Notes: generated by a model not told the origin, from the letters alone. DNA of 64,000 bases from Malonomonas rubra (GCF_003247215.1 NZ_QKAP01000013.1:1-64000); one strand, 5' to 3'; positions 18,763 through 28,029 are shown, numbered from the stretch's first letter. Numbers and translations: made by a program.

Positions 18763-19611
18763 TTGGATTATCTCTTGATTGTTTTTTTCCGCTTGGCAGT
18801 GATGATCTGCATGTCTCTACTGTTGCACTTGATGGTCTTTCAGATTGGAATCCCACCGCAGGCTGAGATGATGCAACGCGGCCGCAATGATGGTGTCGGA
18901 CTCGTGATGCGACCGGTAGGACAGTTTTTTTGTCCAGCGATCCCGCAGGAATATGGGGCAACGGGGTTGTCGCTTGGCTCGGGAATGGTTACTGGGAGAA
19001 CTAAGACTTGGAACAAAAAACCTCATCAAGCGGCATTGATTGAGACAGGAAAGCGGAAAAGTAAACCGAAGGCTGAACTGTTAAAAGCGAGTCCACAGGC
19101 TTTTAAGGCAAACCCAAAACAGGTGGTGACTGAGTCAATCATCGAGGAAGATGTCTTAAAGACCATTCCGTCTTTGGTGTCTTTGATCGAACAGATTGAG
19201 GAGGTGCTGCCGGTAAAAACCTCCGCTGACGAAGTGCCCGGTGTGAGCTCTGGTGAGGAACTGGTCAGTCAAAAACCGCACCGTTCAGCTTCAACCATTA
19301 TCACTGAGGGGGGTGGGAGCAGTGAGGCAATTTTCCAACAGGCCCTACCTCGTTATGAGTTGAATCCACTCCCAGAATATCCGGAGGCGGCAAAGCGCCG
19401 AGGACAGCAGGGTACAGTTTTTTTGGAGGTACTTGTATTAGTTGATGGTCGGGTTGGGGAGAGTCGTCTGATAGAATCCTCGGGCTACAAAAGCCTCGAT
19501 CGCGCGGCCCAAAAAGCGGTCCGGCATTGGCAGTTCAAACCGGCTATTTCCTTGGCAGGGCCTGTTGTGAGCCAGGTGATCGTCCCGGTCGATTTTATTT
19601 TGAATCGGTGA
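18763..19611 (+). CDS. TonB family energy-transducing protein
   Basis: About 282 residues with an N-terminal membrane helix (LAVMICMSLLLHLMVFQIG), a Pro/Lys-poor middle part, and a C-terminal TonB domain of about 85 residues (NPLPEYPEAAKRRGQQGTV, then GYKSLDRAA and HWQFKPA). It spans the periplasm to energise outer membrane receptors, most likely the divergent receptor 120 bp away. The start is uncertain: TTG 18763, GTG 18799 and ATG 18802 are all possible; the last two would cut into the helix only slightly. No ExbB/ExbD genes are in the window. Confidence 0.8.
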   Translation: MDYLLIVFFRLAVMICMSLLLHLMVFQIGIPPQAEMMQRGRNDGVGLVMRPVGQFFCPAIPQEYGATGLSLGSGMVTGRTKTWNKKPHQAALIETGKRKSKPKAELLKASPQAFKANPKQVVTESIIEEDVLKTIPSLVSLIEQIEEVLPVKTSADEVPGVSSGEELVSQKPHRSASTIITEGGGSSEAIFQQALPRYELNPLPEYPEAAKRRGQQGTVFLEVLVLVDGRVGESRLIESSGYKSLDRAAQKAVRHWQFKPAISLAGPVVSQVIVPVDFILNR

Positions 19612-19754
19612 ACTACATTCCTCTTGCCTTTCTTTAAAGTTTTCTTATTTTCTTAAATTAAAAACTATGAATATTTAATCTTAGGTGGTAAACTTCTAGC
19701 GTTTATCGCTTTTTTGCGTTTTAACAGCTTACATTCAGCTTGGAGATTGTGTAA

Positions 19755-21044
19755 ATGGCTACTGATGGAATCAAGGTTCTGCTGGTTGATGACTCACCAA
19801 CTGTTCGCCGTTTGGGAGAGTTGATCCTTTCTCAGCACGGGTACAACGTCTACACGGCTGAAGACGGTGAACAAGGCCTGGAAATGATCCAGAAAATAAG
19901 ACCTTCGGTCATCCTAGTTGATTTTATCATGCCGAACATGAACGGCCATACTTTCTGTCGAAAGGTGCGTGAAGACGATAGTTTTAAAGATATCCCACTG
20001 ATTCTCATTTCATCTAAAGGAGAATCGGTAGGCGAAGCGTTTGAGAAGGAATTTGGGGTTTTATATTATTTCTCCAAGCCGTTCGAACCGGATGATTTGA
20101 TCAATAAAATGGAAGAGGTTCTAAAGGATGTTGTTGTTGAAGAACCCGAAGAGGAATCGGCTAAAGATACTGGAGGACCTATGACATCTCCAGCCGTTCT
20201 TCATGAAATGATTGACAAGTTGCTGCGTCAGTACTTTCAGAAGGATTTCCCTCTGCTGATGCGCAATGTCATGTCGGATATGTTGACTGAAGCAGGCCTG
20301 ATCAAAAAGGGTGGCGTGATTTTATCCGGTTCGCTGGAAAAAATTCCCCTACCTGATGTGATCAACTTCGCTTCTAATTCGCGTCTTTCCGGTCGATTGA
20401 CTATTTTTTCCAGGGATGTTTTTGGTGAAATTTTCATTGAAGATGGCATGTTTGTTTTTGCCTCTTGCAGTAAGAAAGGGGGGAAACAGCCATTTTTAAC
20501 TGACATCATGAAGAAGCAGAAGCTGCTTACTGTTGATGATGACACGATTCGTGATGTGGTTACGGAGGCTCGCGAGAGATGTTTGCCGATCGGTCGAATG
20601 CTAGTTGAAAAAAGGTTGGTCAATGAAGGTCAGTTGATGGAAGCTCTCCGCCTGCATGCAATGGATGCCTTCGGGAACATTCTGAGTGCAAAGACCGGGA
20701 GTTTTTTTCTCGAGCAAGACGAACTGCCGACCAACTTGCGCGACATGCAGGTGCGCATTTCGTTGATGAACGTATTAATGGAAGGCCTTAGCCAGCTTGA
20801 TGAAAGGCAGCTTGCAGCGACAGAATTCAAAGATGAAAGCATGGTCCTGGTTCGTTTGATTACCAACGAAGATGCAATGGATACCGTGCAGCTCAAAGCC
20901 CGTGAACTTGATATTTTTGCTTTGATTGATGGACATAAACCCTTATCGGAAATTATCCATTTGAGCCAACTCGATCCTCTGGAAACCAAGCGCATCTGTT
21001 ATGCCTTGCGTAAGGTTGGCCTGTTACGGTTAAAAGCGGCCTAG
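19755..21044 (+). CDS. Response regulator with DUF4388 (PATAN) domain
   Basis: A 429-residue protein. Residues 1-125 are a receiver with the acidic pair at 12-13, acceptor Asp56 (SVILVDFIMP) and a KPFEPDD motif with the conserved Lys. A DUF4388 domain follows (GVILSGSLEKIPLPDVINF, then SGRLTIF, GEIFIEDG). The C-terminal 200 residues are helical and include a GspE-N-like segment (IGRMLVEKRLVNEGQLMEAL). Receiver-DUF4388 proteins occur with chemosensory arrays that control gliding, pili or gene expression in this lineage. It is the first gene of the cluster; the next starts 10 bp later. Confidence 0.87.
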   Translation: MATDGIKVLLVDDSPTVRRLGELILSQHGYNVYTAEDGEQGLEMIQKIRPSVILVDFIMPNMNGHTFCRKVREDDSFKDIPLILISSKGESVGEAFEKEFGVLYYFSKPFEPDDLINKMEEVLKDVVVEEPEEESAKDTGGPMTSPAVLHEMIDKLLRQYFQKDFPLLMRNVMSDMLTEAGLIKKGGVILSGSLEKIPLPDVINFASNSRLSGRLTIFSRDVFGEIFIEDGMFVFASCSKKGGKQPFLTDIMKKQKLLTVDDDTIRDVVTEARERCLPIGRMLVEKRLVNEGQLMEALRLHAMDAFGNILSAKTGSFFLEQDELPTNLRDMQVRISLMNVLMEGLSQLDERQLAATEFKDESMVLVRLITNEDAMDTVQLKARELDIFALIDGHKPLSEIIHLSQLDPLETKRICYALRKVGLLRLKAA

Positions 21045-21054
21045 GAGGGGTGCA

Positions 21055-22482
21055 ATGGATGACTTGCGGCAGAAGTTGTTCCCGATCTTCCTTGGTGAAG
21101 CAGAGCGTAATCTGACAGCCCTGAGGCAGTTCCTCGATCATGAGGATCTGTCGCTTGCCTCAGCCGAAGAGTTGGAAACTGCTTTTCGTGCAGCACACAC
21201 ATTAAAGGGTACGGCAAATCTGGTTAAGGCAGATTCGATCTGCAAGATTGCCCGTCGGCTAGAAGCAATGCTGGAAAAGCATTTTGAAGACAGGACCAAG
21301 CCAACCCGGGTCGAACATGAAGCGATGCGCTTGGCCGTAGACTGGCTCGCGCCACTGGTTTCTGCATTGCAAGGCGACTTACAGGAACCGAAACTGTTTG
21401 TCGCCGAAGCGTTGCAGGCACTCGATTTGGCGGAAAAATTTCCTGGTCGTACTCCGCTGGTCGAACTACTCGACAGCCAGGCTGAACAGCGCGCTCCGCA
21501 GCTCGATGATCCGTTTTCAGATGACCCGGATTTATTGACAGAAGAGGATCAATTATTACAGTCTGAACCAGACCCGTTTGCTGATGACCCTCATTTCGGA
21601 ATAGAAATCGATGGCGGTCTTTCCGTTCAAAAAGTTGTTGTGCCACGGCCAGATATTGCAGCGGGGAGTGACCCGTTTGCCGAGGATCTTGACCTTGCAA
21701 TCGACTCGCCCGATCTGCAGGACATTGTTGCTGAAAAAAATGACGTGGACTCTGCGGAGGAGGGAAACCTGCCTTTTGACCCTTTCGCTGAAGATGAGCT
21801 GGGCGTTGAAGTTTCTACAGTCGAAGATCTCCTAGATGTTTTCCCAGGTGATGATTCAAGTGAAAGGCTCACTGAGGAGAACAAATATAATGAAGGGGGA
21901 CCTTCTCCAGAAATTTTAGAAGCTGATTTTGCAGATGACCCTTTTGCCGATGATGAAGATTTTACTTCTGAGGTAGCCCTAACTACTAAAGCTGTAAATG
22001 AGGGCGCCGCTGAAGTGGACATTGCTGGCGATTCACTTGTCCCTCCCACCGACATTGTTGCCGCACGTGCTGAAGAGATTGCAGAATCACTGTTGTTGCC
22101 GCAGGACGAGACGGCTCCACGTAAAGATTATGTCTGCTGTGTTTTTTCCGTCGGTGGCCATGATTACCACTTGCCGATTAAGCAGATGATAGAGATAAGC
22201 GACCTGCCGCAGGTGCTGCCTTTGCCGCTGGCGCCGCCAATGGTAAGTGGACTGACCAACTTGCGTGGTCGAGTACTCCCGGTCATCAACCTGGCCATCC
22301 TCAATCAGCATCAACTTGAGGAAGTTCGGGTCCAGCATCGACTGGTAATTGCTGAGCATGAGGGTGAGTCTTTAGCATTTCTTGCCGATGGAATTCCTTT
22401 TTTGGCGGAAGAATTCAGTGGAGAGAAGATCGATATGTCTAAATTTCTTTCCCTTTACCGGGTTAGAGGGGGGGAGTCATGA
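21055..22482 (+). CDS. Hpt-CheW fusion protein with DPFADD repeats
   Basis: A 475-residue protein. An N-terminal Hpt domain carries the phosphorylatable His48 (AAHTLKGTANL). The last 135 residues form a CheW coupling domain (YVCCVFSVGGHDYHLPI, then GLTNLRGRVLPVINL). The linker of about 230 residues is acidic and holds six copies of a DPFADD-like motif (DDPFSDDP, DPFADDP, DPFAEDL, DPFAEDE, DDPFADDE). Joining an Hpt to CheW would put a phosphate relay into the array itself. Ends with an ATGA overlap into cheA. Whether His48 accepts phosphate from CheA is unknown. Confidence 0.85.
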   Translation: MDDLRQKLFPIFLGEAERNLTALRQFLDHEDLSLASAEELETAFRAAHTLKGTANLVKADSICKIARRLEAMLEKHFEDRTKPTRVEHEAMRLAVDWLAPLVSALQGDLQEPKLFVAEALQALDLAEKFPGRTPLVELLDSQAEQRAPQLDDPFSDDPDLLTEEDQLLQSEPDPFADDPHFGIEIDGGLSVQKVVVPRPDIAAGSDPFAEDLDLAIDSPDLQDIVAEKNDVDSAEEGNLPFDPFAEDELGVEVSTVEDLLDVFPGDDSSERLTEENKYNEGGPSPEILEADFADDPFADDEDFTSEVALTTKAVNEGAAEVDIAGDSLVPPTDIVAARAEEIAESLLLPQDETAPRKDYVCCVFSVGGHDYHLPIKQMIEISDLPQVLPLPLAPPMVSGLTNLRGRVLPVINLAILNQHQLEEVRVQHRLVIAEHEGESLAFLADGIPFLAEEFSGEKIDMSKFLSLYRVRGGES

Positions 22483-24770
22483 GCATCCTCGACAATGTCT
22501 TCGAATTTTTTGTAGAAGAAGCCACCGAGCATCTCGCGACCTTAGAAGATGGCCTGTTGCAATTGGAGAAAGACGCCTCTTTAGCGGATGAGCTTATTGA
22601 GCCGTTGTTCCGTTCGGCTCACACCCTGAAAGGGGCTGCAAATCTGGTCAACGTGACCGATGTCGGTTCCATCGCTCACCGGTTGGAGGACTCGTTGGAA
22701 GCAATCCGCGACGGTGAACAGGTGATGACAGGTGGGAAGGTTGACGCCATGCTGTTTGCTCTTGATCAGATGCGCGAACTGATACAGTTGCGCAAGTCTG
22801 GAATAGAGAGTCCCGAAAATATCGTGACCGATGTGCTGTCGAAGCTCGCCAAAGGCGAGGTATCGCAGGATGAGTTTGTTGCTCCGCTAGAGTCAGTCAC
22901 TGAAAAAGAATTAGAGACAGAAGATCTTGAGCAAGCGGATGAAAGTGTTCCGCAACCGGAATCCTACGTCGGCGTTGAGCGACGTAAACCGACGCGAAGG
23001 ATGGAAGAAGCTGGAGTCGTCCGGGTCGGCATGAATAAAATAGAATCCTTGATGGGATTGGTTGGTGACTTCACTGTGACCAAGAACCATTTGCTCGACC
23101 GGCTTCCGGTTATGGAGCGGATGAAGGGGGAGATCGACTTTGCCGGCCAGCGCTTGCTCAAAGAGGTGACCAGTTTTTCAGAGCGCTACGACTATACTTT
23201 ACCGCAGCAGAATGCCATTGCTGGTGACGATGCTTTCGATGAGCTTGAGTTCGACCGCTATGATGAGTTGAATCTTTTTTCCCGGAAATTGCGTGAAATT
23301 ACGGAAGATATTGAGGAAGCACTGCGGGAAATGGCTGGCTTCTTTAAGGTTTTTTCACAGGATGTGCTCTCGCTTGACCGGATGACCGACGAGATGAAAG
23401 AACAGATCTCGGCGGCGCGGACGGTTCAAGCTGGCCAATTATTCCAACGGTTCAATCGTTCCATTCGTGACTTGGCGCAGGAGCAGAACAAGTCGGTCGA
23501 ATTGTGTATCTCAGGTGGCGAGACGGCGATTGACCGGGTTATTTACGATGGTCTTTTTGATCCTTTACTGCATATTGTTCGTAACTCTTTTGCTCATGGC
23601 ATTGAGCCGCCGGAAGAACGCTTGGCCCAAGGGAAGCAGGAGAAGGCGACGATCTGGTTGAAGGCCGAGCGACGTGGGAATACCGTTGAAATTGTAGTAG
23701 AAGATGACGGCCGCGGGATCAACATCGATCGGGTTCGTGAAAGAGGGATCGAAAAAGGCTTTATCCGGGAGGATGACCTGCTTTCTGAGCAGGACTTAAT
23801 CCAGTTGATCTTTCGTCCCGGGTTCAGTACCACTGCCGAAGCAGATAGCACCTCAGGTCGCGGTGTCGGAATGAACGTCGTTATGGACCGGCTTTCCAGC
23901 TTGAACGGTACAATTGACGTCTGGACAGCCAAAGGTGAGGGGAGCCGTTTCCGGTTACGCTTGCCGCTGTCATTGGTTATTGTCAACGTCATCCAATTTA
24001 CCTGCTGCGGACAAAAGTTGGTCATTCCCTCGGCCTTGGTCGAGGAAATCGTTGATCTCGATTACGAGGCCAGAAACGTCGAAGGAGACAGATTCGACCT
24101 GATGCAGAAGGTTGGCCTGGCGAGCTTGTTAAACCTGCCATCCTGTACCGAAGAACCGAAATACGGGATTATTACCCAGTCAGAAGGGACACCGATCATG
24201 CTGCTGGTTGATAATGTCATCGGCCAGGAGGATACGGTCATCAAGCCGTTCGGATCTTTCCTTGAAGAATTGCCCTATTTCTCTGGTTCCAGTCTGTCCG
24301 GTGATGGAACGATGCGTTTGGTGGTCAACCCGGCCCGCATGAAACATCAACGGATTTCGGTGTCTGCTGTTGTTGCGCCTGTTGAACAAGAACCAGTGGC
24401 TCCGAAGGTCATGGTGGTAGATGATTCGCTCAGTGTGCGGAAATTTGCCAGCTTGATGCTTAAGGCAAACGGTTTTGCCGTCGTCACGGCCGTCAACGGG
24501 CAGGATGCCTTGGACAAGTTGGAAGAGGGGGAAAACGTTTTTTCAATTATTACCGATCTTGAAATGCCGGTGATGCATGGTTATGAGCTATTGATTGAAA
24601 TTCAAGAGCGGGGCATCGATATTCCCGTGGCGGTACTCACATCGCGTGCCGGCGAACAGCATCGCAAAGAGGCTTTGTCCCTGGGAGCTTCAGATTATTT
24701 GGTAAAGCCGTTTGACGAAGAAGGTTTGGTTTCTGTCGTCACCAAACATCAGGAGTTGGCGCGGGTATAA
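22479..24770 (+). CDS. cheA: CheA-type chemotaxis histidine kinase with C-terminal receiver
   Basis: A 763-residue protein: N-terminal Hpt with His48 (AHTLKGAANLV), dimerisation helices, an ATPase domain (LLHIVRNSFAHGIE, VEDDGRGIN, GRGVGMNVV), a CheW-like domain (VNVIQFTCCGQKLVIP) and a C-terminal receiver with VMVVDDSLSVR and an acceptor in IITDLEMPV. No clear CheY/CheB-binding P2 domain is seen. The design resembles the CheA of type IV-pilus-like or alternative-function arrays. No cheB, cheR or stand-alone cheY is near, so the receiver at its own C-terminus may be the main output or a phosphate sink. Confidence 0.92.
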   Translation: MSILDNVFEFFVEEATEHLATLEDGLLQLEKDASLADELIEPLFRSAHTLKGAANLVNVTDVGSIAHRLEDSLEAIRDGEQVMTGGKVDAMLFALDQMRELIQLRKSGIESPENIVTDVLSKLAKGEVSQDEFVAPLESVTEKELETEDLEQADESVPQPESYVGVERRKPTRRMEEAGVVRVGMNKIESLMGLVGDFTVTKNHLLDRLPVMERMKGEIDFAGQRLLKEVTSFSERYDYTLPQQNAIAGDDAFDELEFDRYDELNLFSRKLREITEDIEEALREMAGFFKVFSQDVLSLDRMTDEMKEQISAARTVQAGQLFQRFNRSIRDLAQEQNKSVELCISGGETAIDRVIYDGLFDPLLHIVRNSFAHGIEPPEERLAQGKQEKATIWLKAERRGNTVEIVVEDDGRGINIDRVRERGIEKGFIREDDLLSEQDLIQLIFRPGFSTTAEADSTSGRGVGMNVVMDRLSSLNGTIDVWTAKGEGSRFRLRLPLSLVIVNVIQFTCCGQKLVIPSALVEEIVDLDYEARNVEGDRFDLMQKVGLASLLNLPSCTEEPKYGIITQSEGTPIMLLVDNVIGQEDTVIKPFGSFLEELPYFSGSSLSGDGTMRLVVNPARMKHQRISVSAVVAPVEQEPVAPKVMVVDDSLSVRKFASLMLKANGFAVVTAVNGQDALDKLEEGENVFSIITDLEMPVMHGYELLIEIQERGIDIPVAVLTSRAGEQHRKEALSLGASDYLVKPFDEEGLVSVVTKHQELARV

Positions 24771-24796
24771 ATACTTTCGATTTTTCCAACAAAGTA

Positions 24797-24828
24797 AAAA
24801 AAGGCGAGCATCGGAGCTCGCCTTTTTT
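24797..24828 (+). terminator. Terminator after cheA (works toward the MCP gene as well)
   Basis: Arms AAAAAAGGCGAGC (24797-24809) and GCTCGCCTTTTTT (24816-24828) form a perfect 13-bp stem with A and T tracts on both sides, between convergent genes. Confidence 0.92.
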
Positions 24829-24891
24829 AATATTTCCATGGGTTTAATATCAGGATATTGGAACCTCTTGGCTGTACTTATTTTCTTCTTC

Positions 24892-26805
24892 CTATGAAGT
24901 AAAGATTTGATTGACAAAATCCTCATGGACAGGTTCCACAGCAATTTCGATAGTCGCCGGTTTCTGCGGTTCTTCTGCGGAGAGCCGGAACTGGCCGAGT
25001 GATTGGAGCAGCGACTCGGAGACGCCGTTGAGACCTTCGGAAATCTGCGAGGAGGTGGTGATCATGGCTGAGGTTTCCGCAGTAATGTTCGCCATCTCAC
25101 GAATGGTGGTAACTAGTCCCTCGGATATTTTCTGCTGCTCCTGAGATAGCTCGGTAATCTCGGTGACGATCTGCTTCGATTCGCTAGTTGATTTGTTTAT
25201 CGCGGCCAAAGCTTCGCCGGTTTCCTGAGCGATCTTTGTTTGCTCTTCAACCGTACTGGTTTCTTCCTCCAGTGCCAGGGTAACTTCGTTCGCTTCTGAC
25301 TGAATTGCTTTGATGATGCCGCCGATCTGACGGGTCGCCTCGGACGCTTCGTCCGCCAGACGTTTGATTTCATCGGAAATGACTAGAAAGCCCCGGCCTT
25401 GTTCCCCTGCACGCGATGCTTCTATTGATGCGTTCATCGCAAGGATGGTGGTACGGGTTGCGACATCAGAAATTAGCTGAGAGATGGTGCCTATTTCGAG
25501 CAGGCGCTCGGAAAGGGATTTCATCTTCTTGTTGATGACCTGCACAGTGACTCGGATCAACTGCATCCCCTCAATGTTTCGGTTAACCCGTTCGTTACCG
25601 AGGGTAGTCGCTTTATCCACCTGTGATGCAGCACTTTGAGCTAGCGACGTTTTTTTCGCGATCTGGGTCGCCGAAGCTGCAGTTTCCTCGGCTGCATCAG
25701 TGGCATCCGTAACGTTAGCTAGCTGGCTATCGGCACCGTCCCTCATCGACTGGAAGATTTCAAGCAACTGACGCGATTCTTCACCTACTTCTTCTGCGTT
25801 GATGGTTGTGTCCATCAGTAGAGAGGCCAAGCTTTCAATCATGAGGTTGTAGGAGTCGGCGATAGTACCAAAGGTATCTTCGGTGACAGGTGCACGTAGG
25901 GTCAGATCACCATCGGATGCTTCACTGACAACTTCGAGGAAATTGATAACGTTTTCTTCTGTCGCTTTTCGTTCTTCATCACTCTTGATAAAAGATTTGA
26001 GACGGGTGAAGACCTCGTTGAATGCTTTGGCTATTTCCTGGTACTCGTCCTTGGAGTTGATGGTGATTTCCCTGAACTCACCTTTACCAACCGACTCGAT
26101 ACCCTCCATCAGCAGGTTTAGTGGGCGGGTGATCCGGTTTGAAGCGCGGAGACCGGCAAAGATGCCGAAGATGATCATGCCACCAACAAGAGCGATCATT
26201 GTGCCAAGCATCTCGGTTTCAAACTTTGCAGATTCGGTTTTCTGCTTTTGCAGAGCGATGCTGATGTGAGTGCGCATTTTTTCGATACTGGCAACAAGGG
26301 CGTGGACACTTTTTTTGTAAACTTCATAGTTGTCCTTGACCTGAACGAAGCTTTTTCCATCAAGAAGTTCTTTGGCCAGTGGGCGAAGGCTGTTCATGGT
26401 GCCGTTATAGGTAAGGCGAATTTCGTTGGAGAGCTCTTTGCGCTCTTTTTGGTTTGAGAATTCGTCGTAATTGCCAACAGATAATTTTTTTAGTTCGGTT
26501 GGTATCTTGTTAAAGGTTGCTAGCATCTTCTGGTGATAACCGACCTGCTTTTGTTTGAATTCGGAATTATTGCCAAGGCTGGAGAAAAGAAAAAACTCTT
26601 TCTCGTAGCGGCGAGCGAGCGCTACATTAGCGTCAAGGGCGTGTGCTGCTTCAAGCGCTGACAGGAGTTTTGGTTGGTATTTCTCAACTGCTTTCGAGAG
26701 ACCGTAGAAGGAAATTGCGCTGACTGCGATTGAGATGAAAACCAGCAGCAGAACCATCGTCAACAATTTGGTCCTGATTCTCAGCCCTTGAGTTTTAGTT
26801 GCCAT
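24892..26805 (-). CDS. Methyl-accepting chemotaxis protein
   Basis: A 637-residue receptor: a membrane helix (LLTMVLLLVFISIAVSAISF), a helical periplasmic sensor domain of about 170 residues, a second helix (IALVGGMIIFGIFAGLRA), HAMP (ITRPLNLLMEGIESVGKGEF), then the signalling coiled coil. The hairpin tip, IEASRAGEQGRGFLVISDEI, is close to the canonical sequence but keeps RAGE-GRGF. The tail after the coil is short (PVHEDFVNQIFTS) with no CheR pentapeptide of the NWETF type. It converges on cheA and is probably the receptor for that array. Confidence 0.93.
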   Translation of the reverse strand: MATKTQGLRIRTKLLTMVLLLVFISIAVSAISFYGLSKAVEKYQPKLLSALEAAHALDANVALARRYEKEFFLFSSLGNNSEFKQKQVGYHQKMLATFNKIPTELKKLSVGNYDEFSNQKERKELSNEIRLTYNGTMNSLRPLAKELLDGKSFVQVKDNYEVYKKSVHALVASIEKMRTHISIALQKQKTESAKFETEMLGTMIALVGGMIIFGIFAGLRASNRITRPLNLLMEGIESVGKGEFREITINSKDEYQEIAKAFNEVFTRLKSFIKSDEERKATEENVINFLEVVSEASDGDLTLRAPVTEDTFGTIADSYNLMIESLASLLMDTTINAEEVGEESRQLLEIFQSMRDGADSQLANVTDATDAAEETAASATQIAKKTSLAQSAASQVDKATTLGNERVNRNIEGMQLIRVTVQVINKKMKSLSERLLEIGTISQLISDVATRTTILAMNASIEASRAGEQGRGFLVISDEIKRLADEASEATRQIGGIIKAIQSEANEVTLALEEETSTVEEQTKIAQETGEALAAINKSTSESKQIVTEITELSQEQQKISEGLVTTIREMANITAETSAMITTSSQISEGLNGVSESLLQSLGQFRLSAEEPQKPATIEIAVEPVHEDFVNQIFTS

Positions 26806-26886
26806 AATGTTCGTCTCCCGATTAACTTTTTGCCGAATGAATAAATATCAGATTTTTCCAATAATAGATTCCTAACATGAAAATAT

Positions 26887-26920
26887 CAACATTTTTTGAG
26901 GTATTTAATGTTGTTTTTTT
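26887..26920 (+). terminator. Possible weak terminator upstream of the Nudix pseudogene
   Basis: Arms CAACATT (26887-26893) and AATGTTG (26907-26913) are followed by seven T. The stem is AT-rich and short, so activity is doubtful. Confidence 0.35.
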
Positions 26921-26956
26921 ACTTTTGCAAGGCTTTCTAAAAATTAGGATTGTGCT

Positions 26957-27250
26957 GTGTCAGGAGCTTTTGTTGACTTGATGAATGAAGAGGAAAATGT
27001 GATCGGTCAGGAGTTACGCAAGGATTGTCACGGGAATCCCAAGCTGAGCAATCGTGCTGTTCATGTACTGTTCAATGCACGGCAGCAACGTCTTCTGCAG
27101 AGAAGTGTATTGGCGAAAGATATTCAGTCGTGGAAATGGGATACTAGTGTCGGTGGGCATCTTGATTCTGGTGAAGATTATTGAACGGCTGCGGTTCGTG
27201 AAATGTTTAAGGAAGTAGGCGTTGAAGGGGTACCAGTGACGGGCCTGTAA
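26957..27250 (+). pseudogene. Nudix hydrolase pseudogene
   Basis: From GTG 26957 the frame gives an N-terminus typical of YfcD/IDI-type Nudix proteins (FVDLMNEEENVIGQELRK, KWDTSVGGHLDSGEDY). A TGA at 27182-27184 then sits inside the Nudix box. The same frame continues as TAAVREMFKEVGVEG, so counting the stop as one residue the G-x5-E-x7-RE-x2-xE-x-G spacing is exact. The usual residue at this place is Leu, and TTA to TGA needs one change. The frame ends at TAA 27248-27250, about 60 residues short of a normal protein, right at the left edge of an inverted-repeat element. Confidence 0.85.
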
Positions 27251-27364
27251 AGTTTATTGATGTAATGGTCTCTCCCCGGCTACCGGAGTCGGCTTCAATG
27301 TGACATGGTGGAAGAGTCGCCTAACCATCAAAGAAGTTGAGAGAAGACCATTACATCAAAGTTT
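27249..27364. mobile_element. 102-bp inverted-repeat (MITE-like) element with direct repeats
   Basis: A unit at 27256-27357 begins TTGATGTAATGGTCTCTC (from 27257) and ends GAGAGAAGACCATTACATC, giving imperfect terminal inverted repeats of about 18-20 bp. It is flanked by AAAGTTT at 27249-27255 and 27358-27364, as a 7-bp target duplication would be. The inside is GC-richer and has no open frame of note. It could be a non-autonomous insertion element or a remnant of a larger one. The repeats could also come from a structured RNA. Confidence 0.55.
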
Positions 27365-27379
27365 TTTTCACCTTCGTTT

Positions 27380-27598
27380 TTGGAGGTGCCCAGGGTTGAC
27401 CTGCTGGATCCTAATATCGAGATTCCCGAAGAGGTTGAGGACGCTTTGTTTCACAATCTCGTTGTCAAGGTAAGGCGAAGTGATCGAGAGGCTATGGAAA
27501 GATTGTATAAAGATCTTGAGGCTAAGAACCTGGCCAATAGACAATTCTGGACTAAAAACAGGCAAAATAATTTTTTTTCTAGACTAATTACCTCATAA
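27380..27598 (+). CDS. Small hypothetical protein, possibly a gene remnant
   Basis: A 72-residue frame from TTG 27380 with charged, helical composition (PNIEIPEEVEDALFHNL, then SDREAMERLYKDLEAKNL). The composition looks like real coding sequence. There is no convincing start: a GGAGG at 27382-27386 lies inside the frame. The frame is open from 27341, just inside the inverted-repeat element, so this could be the 3' part of a gene cut by that element. No family recognised. Confidence 0.35.
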   Translation: MEVPRVDLLDPNIEIPEEVEDALFHNLVVKVRRSDREAMERLYKDLEAKNLANRQFWTKNRQNNFFSRLITS

Positions 27599-27650
27599 TT
27601 TCATATGGTGCTGCCGCAGAAGATCATTGAAATTTAAAGTTCTTCTTAAT

Positions 27651-27727
27651 GCGCCCGTAGCTCAACTGGAGAGAGCATCGGCCTTCTAAGCCGAGGGTTA
27701 CAGGTTCGAGTCCTGTCGGGCGTGCCA
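27651..27727 (+). tRNA. tRNA-Arg (anticodon TCT)
   Basis: Full cloverleaf of 77 bases. The acceptor GCGCCCG pairs with CGGGCGT, D arm GCTC/GAGC, anticodon stem TCGGC/GCCGA with loop CTTCTAA, T arm with GTTCGAGTC, and an encoded CCA end. Confidence 0.95.
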
Positions 27728-27744
27728 TTTATATTATGCATGTG

Positions 27745-27820
27745 GTGGGTGTTGCTTCGTTGGGAGAGCACCAAATTGTGGCCCTGGCTGTCGAGAGTCC
27801 AAGCCTCTTCACTCACCCCA
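27745..27820 (+). pseudogene. Decayed tRNA-His pseudogene
   Basis: This 76-base stretch aligns without gaps to the intact tRNA-His at 28075-28150 and keeps the GTG anticodon loop (TTGTGGC), acceptor arm and CCA. It has two mismatches in the anticodon stem (CCAAA against CCTGG). The T loop TTCGATC has become TCCAAGC, losing the conserved TTC. It is very unlikely to be functional. Confidence 0.82.
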
Positions 27821-27827
27821 TTTATTG

Positions 27828-27897
27828 CTTCGTTTAAAATTATCAATAAGTTTTTTTGTTCTTTGAGATTTGTTTGCTTCACTTAATTTAAACGAAG
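27828..27897. repeat. Imperfect inverted repeat downstream of the tRNA-His pseudogene
   Basis: CTTCGTTTAAAATTA (27828-27842) and TAATTTAAACGAAG (27884-27897) are reverse complements apart from one extra A. They are separated by 41 AT-rich bases. The role is unknown; it may be the ends of another tiny element or chance in AT-rich DNA. Confidence 0.4.
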
Positions 27898-28029
27898 TTG
27901 GCTAAAAAGCACAGGATCAATGAACACTTGTATTTGTGCAGTTTTGAAGCGGTGTCAGGCACGCGCATACACATGCCGTGAAATTTTTAGTACAGATAAC
28001 AAATCCTCCCTGACGTGCAATTTTTTGAA

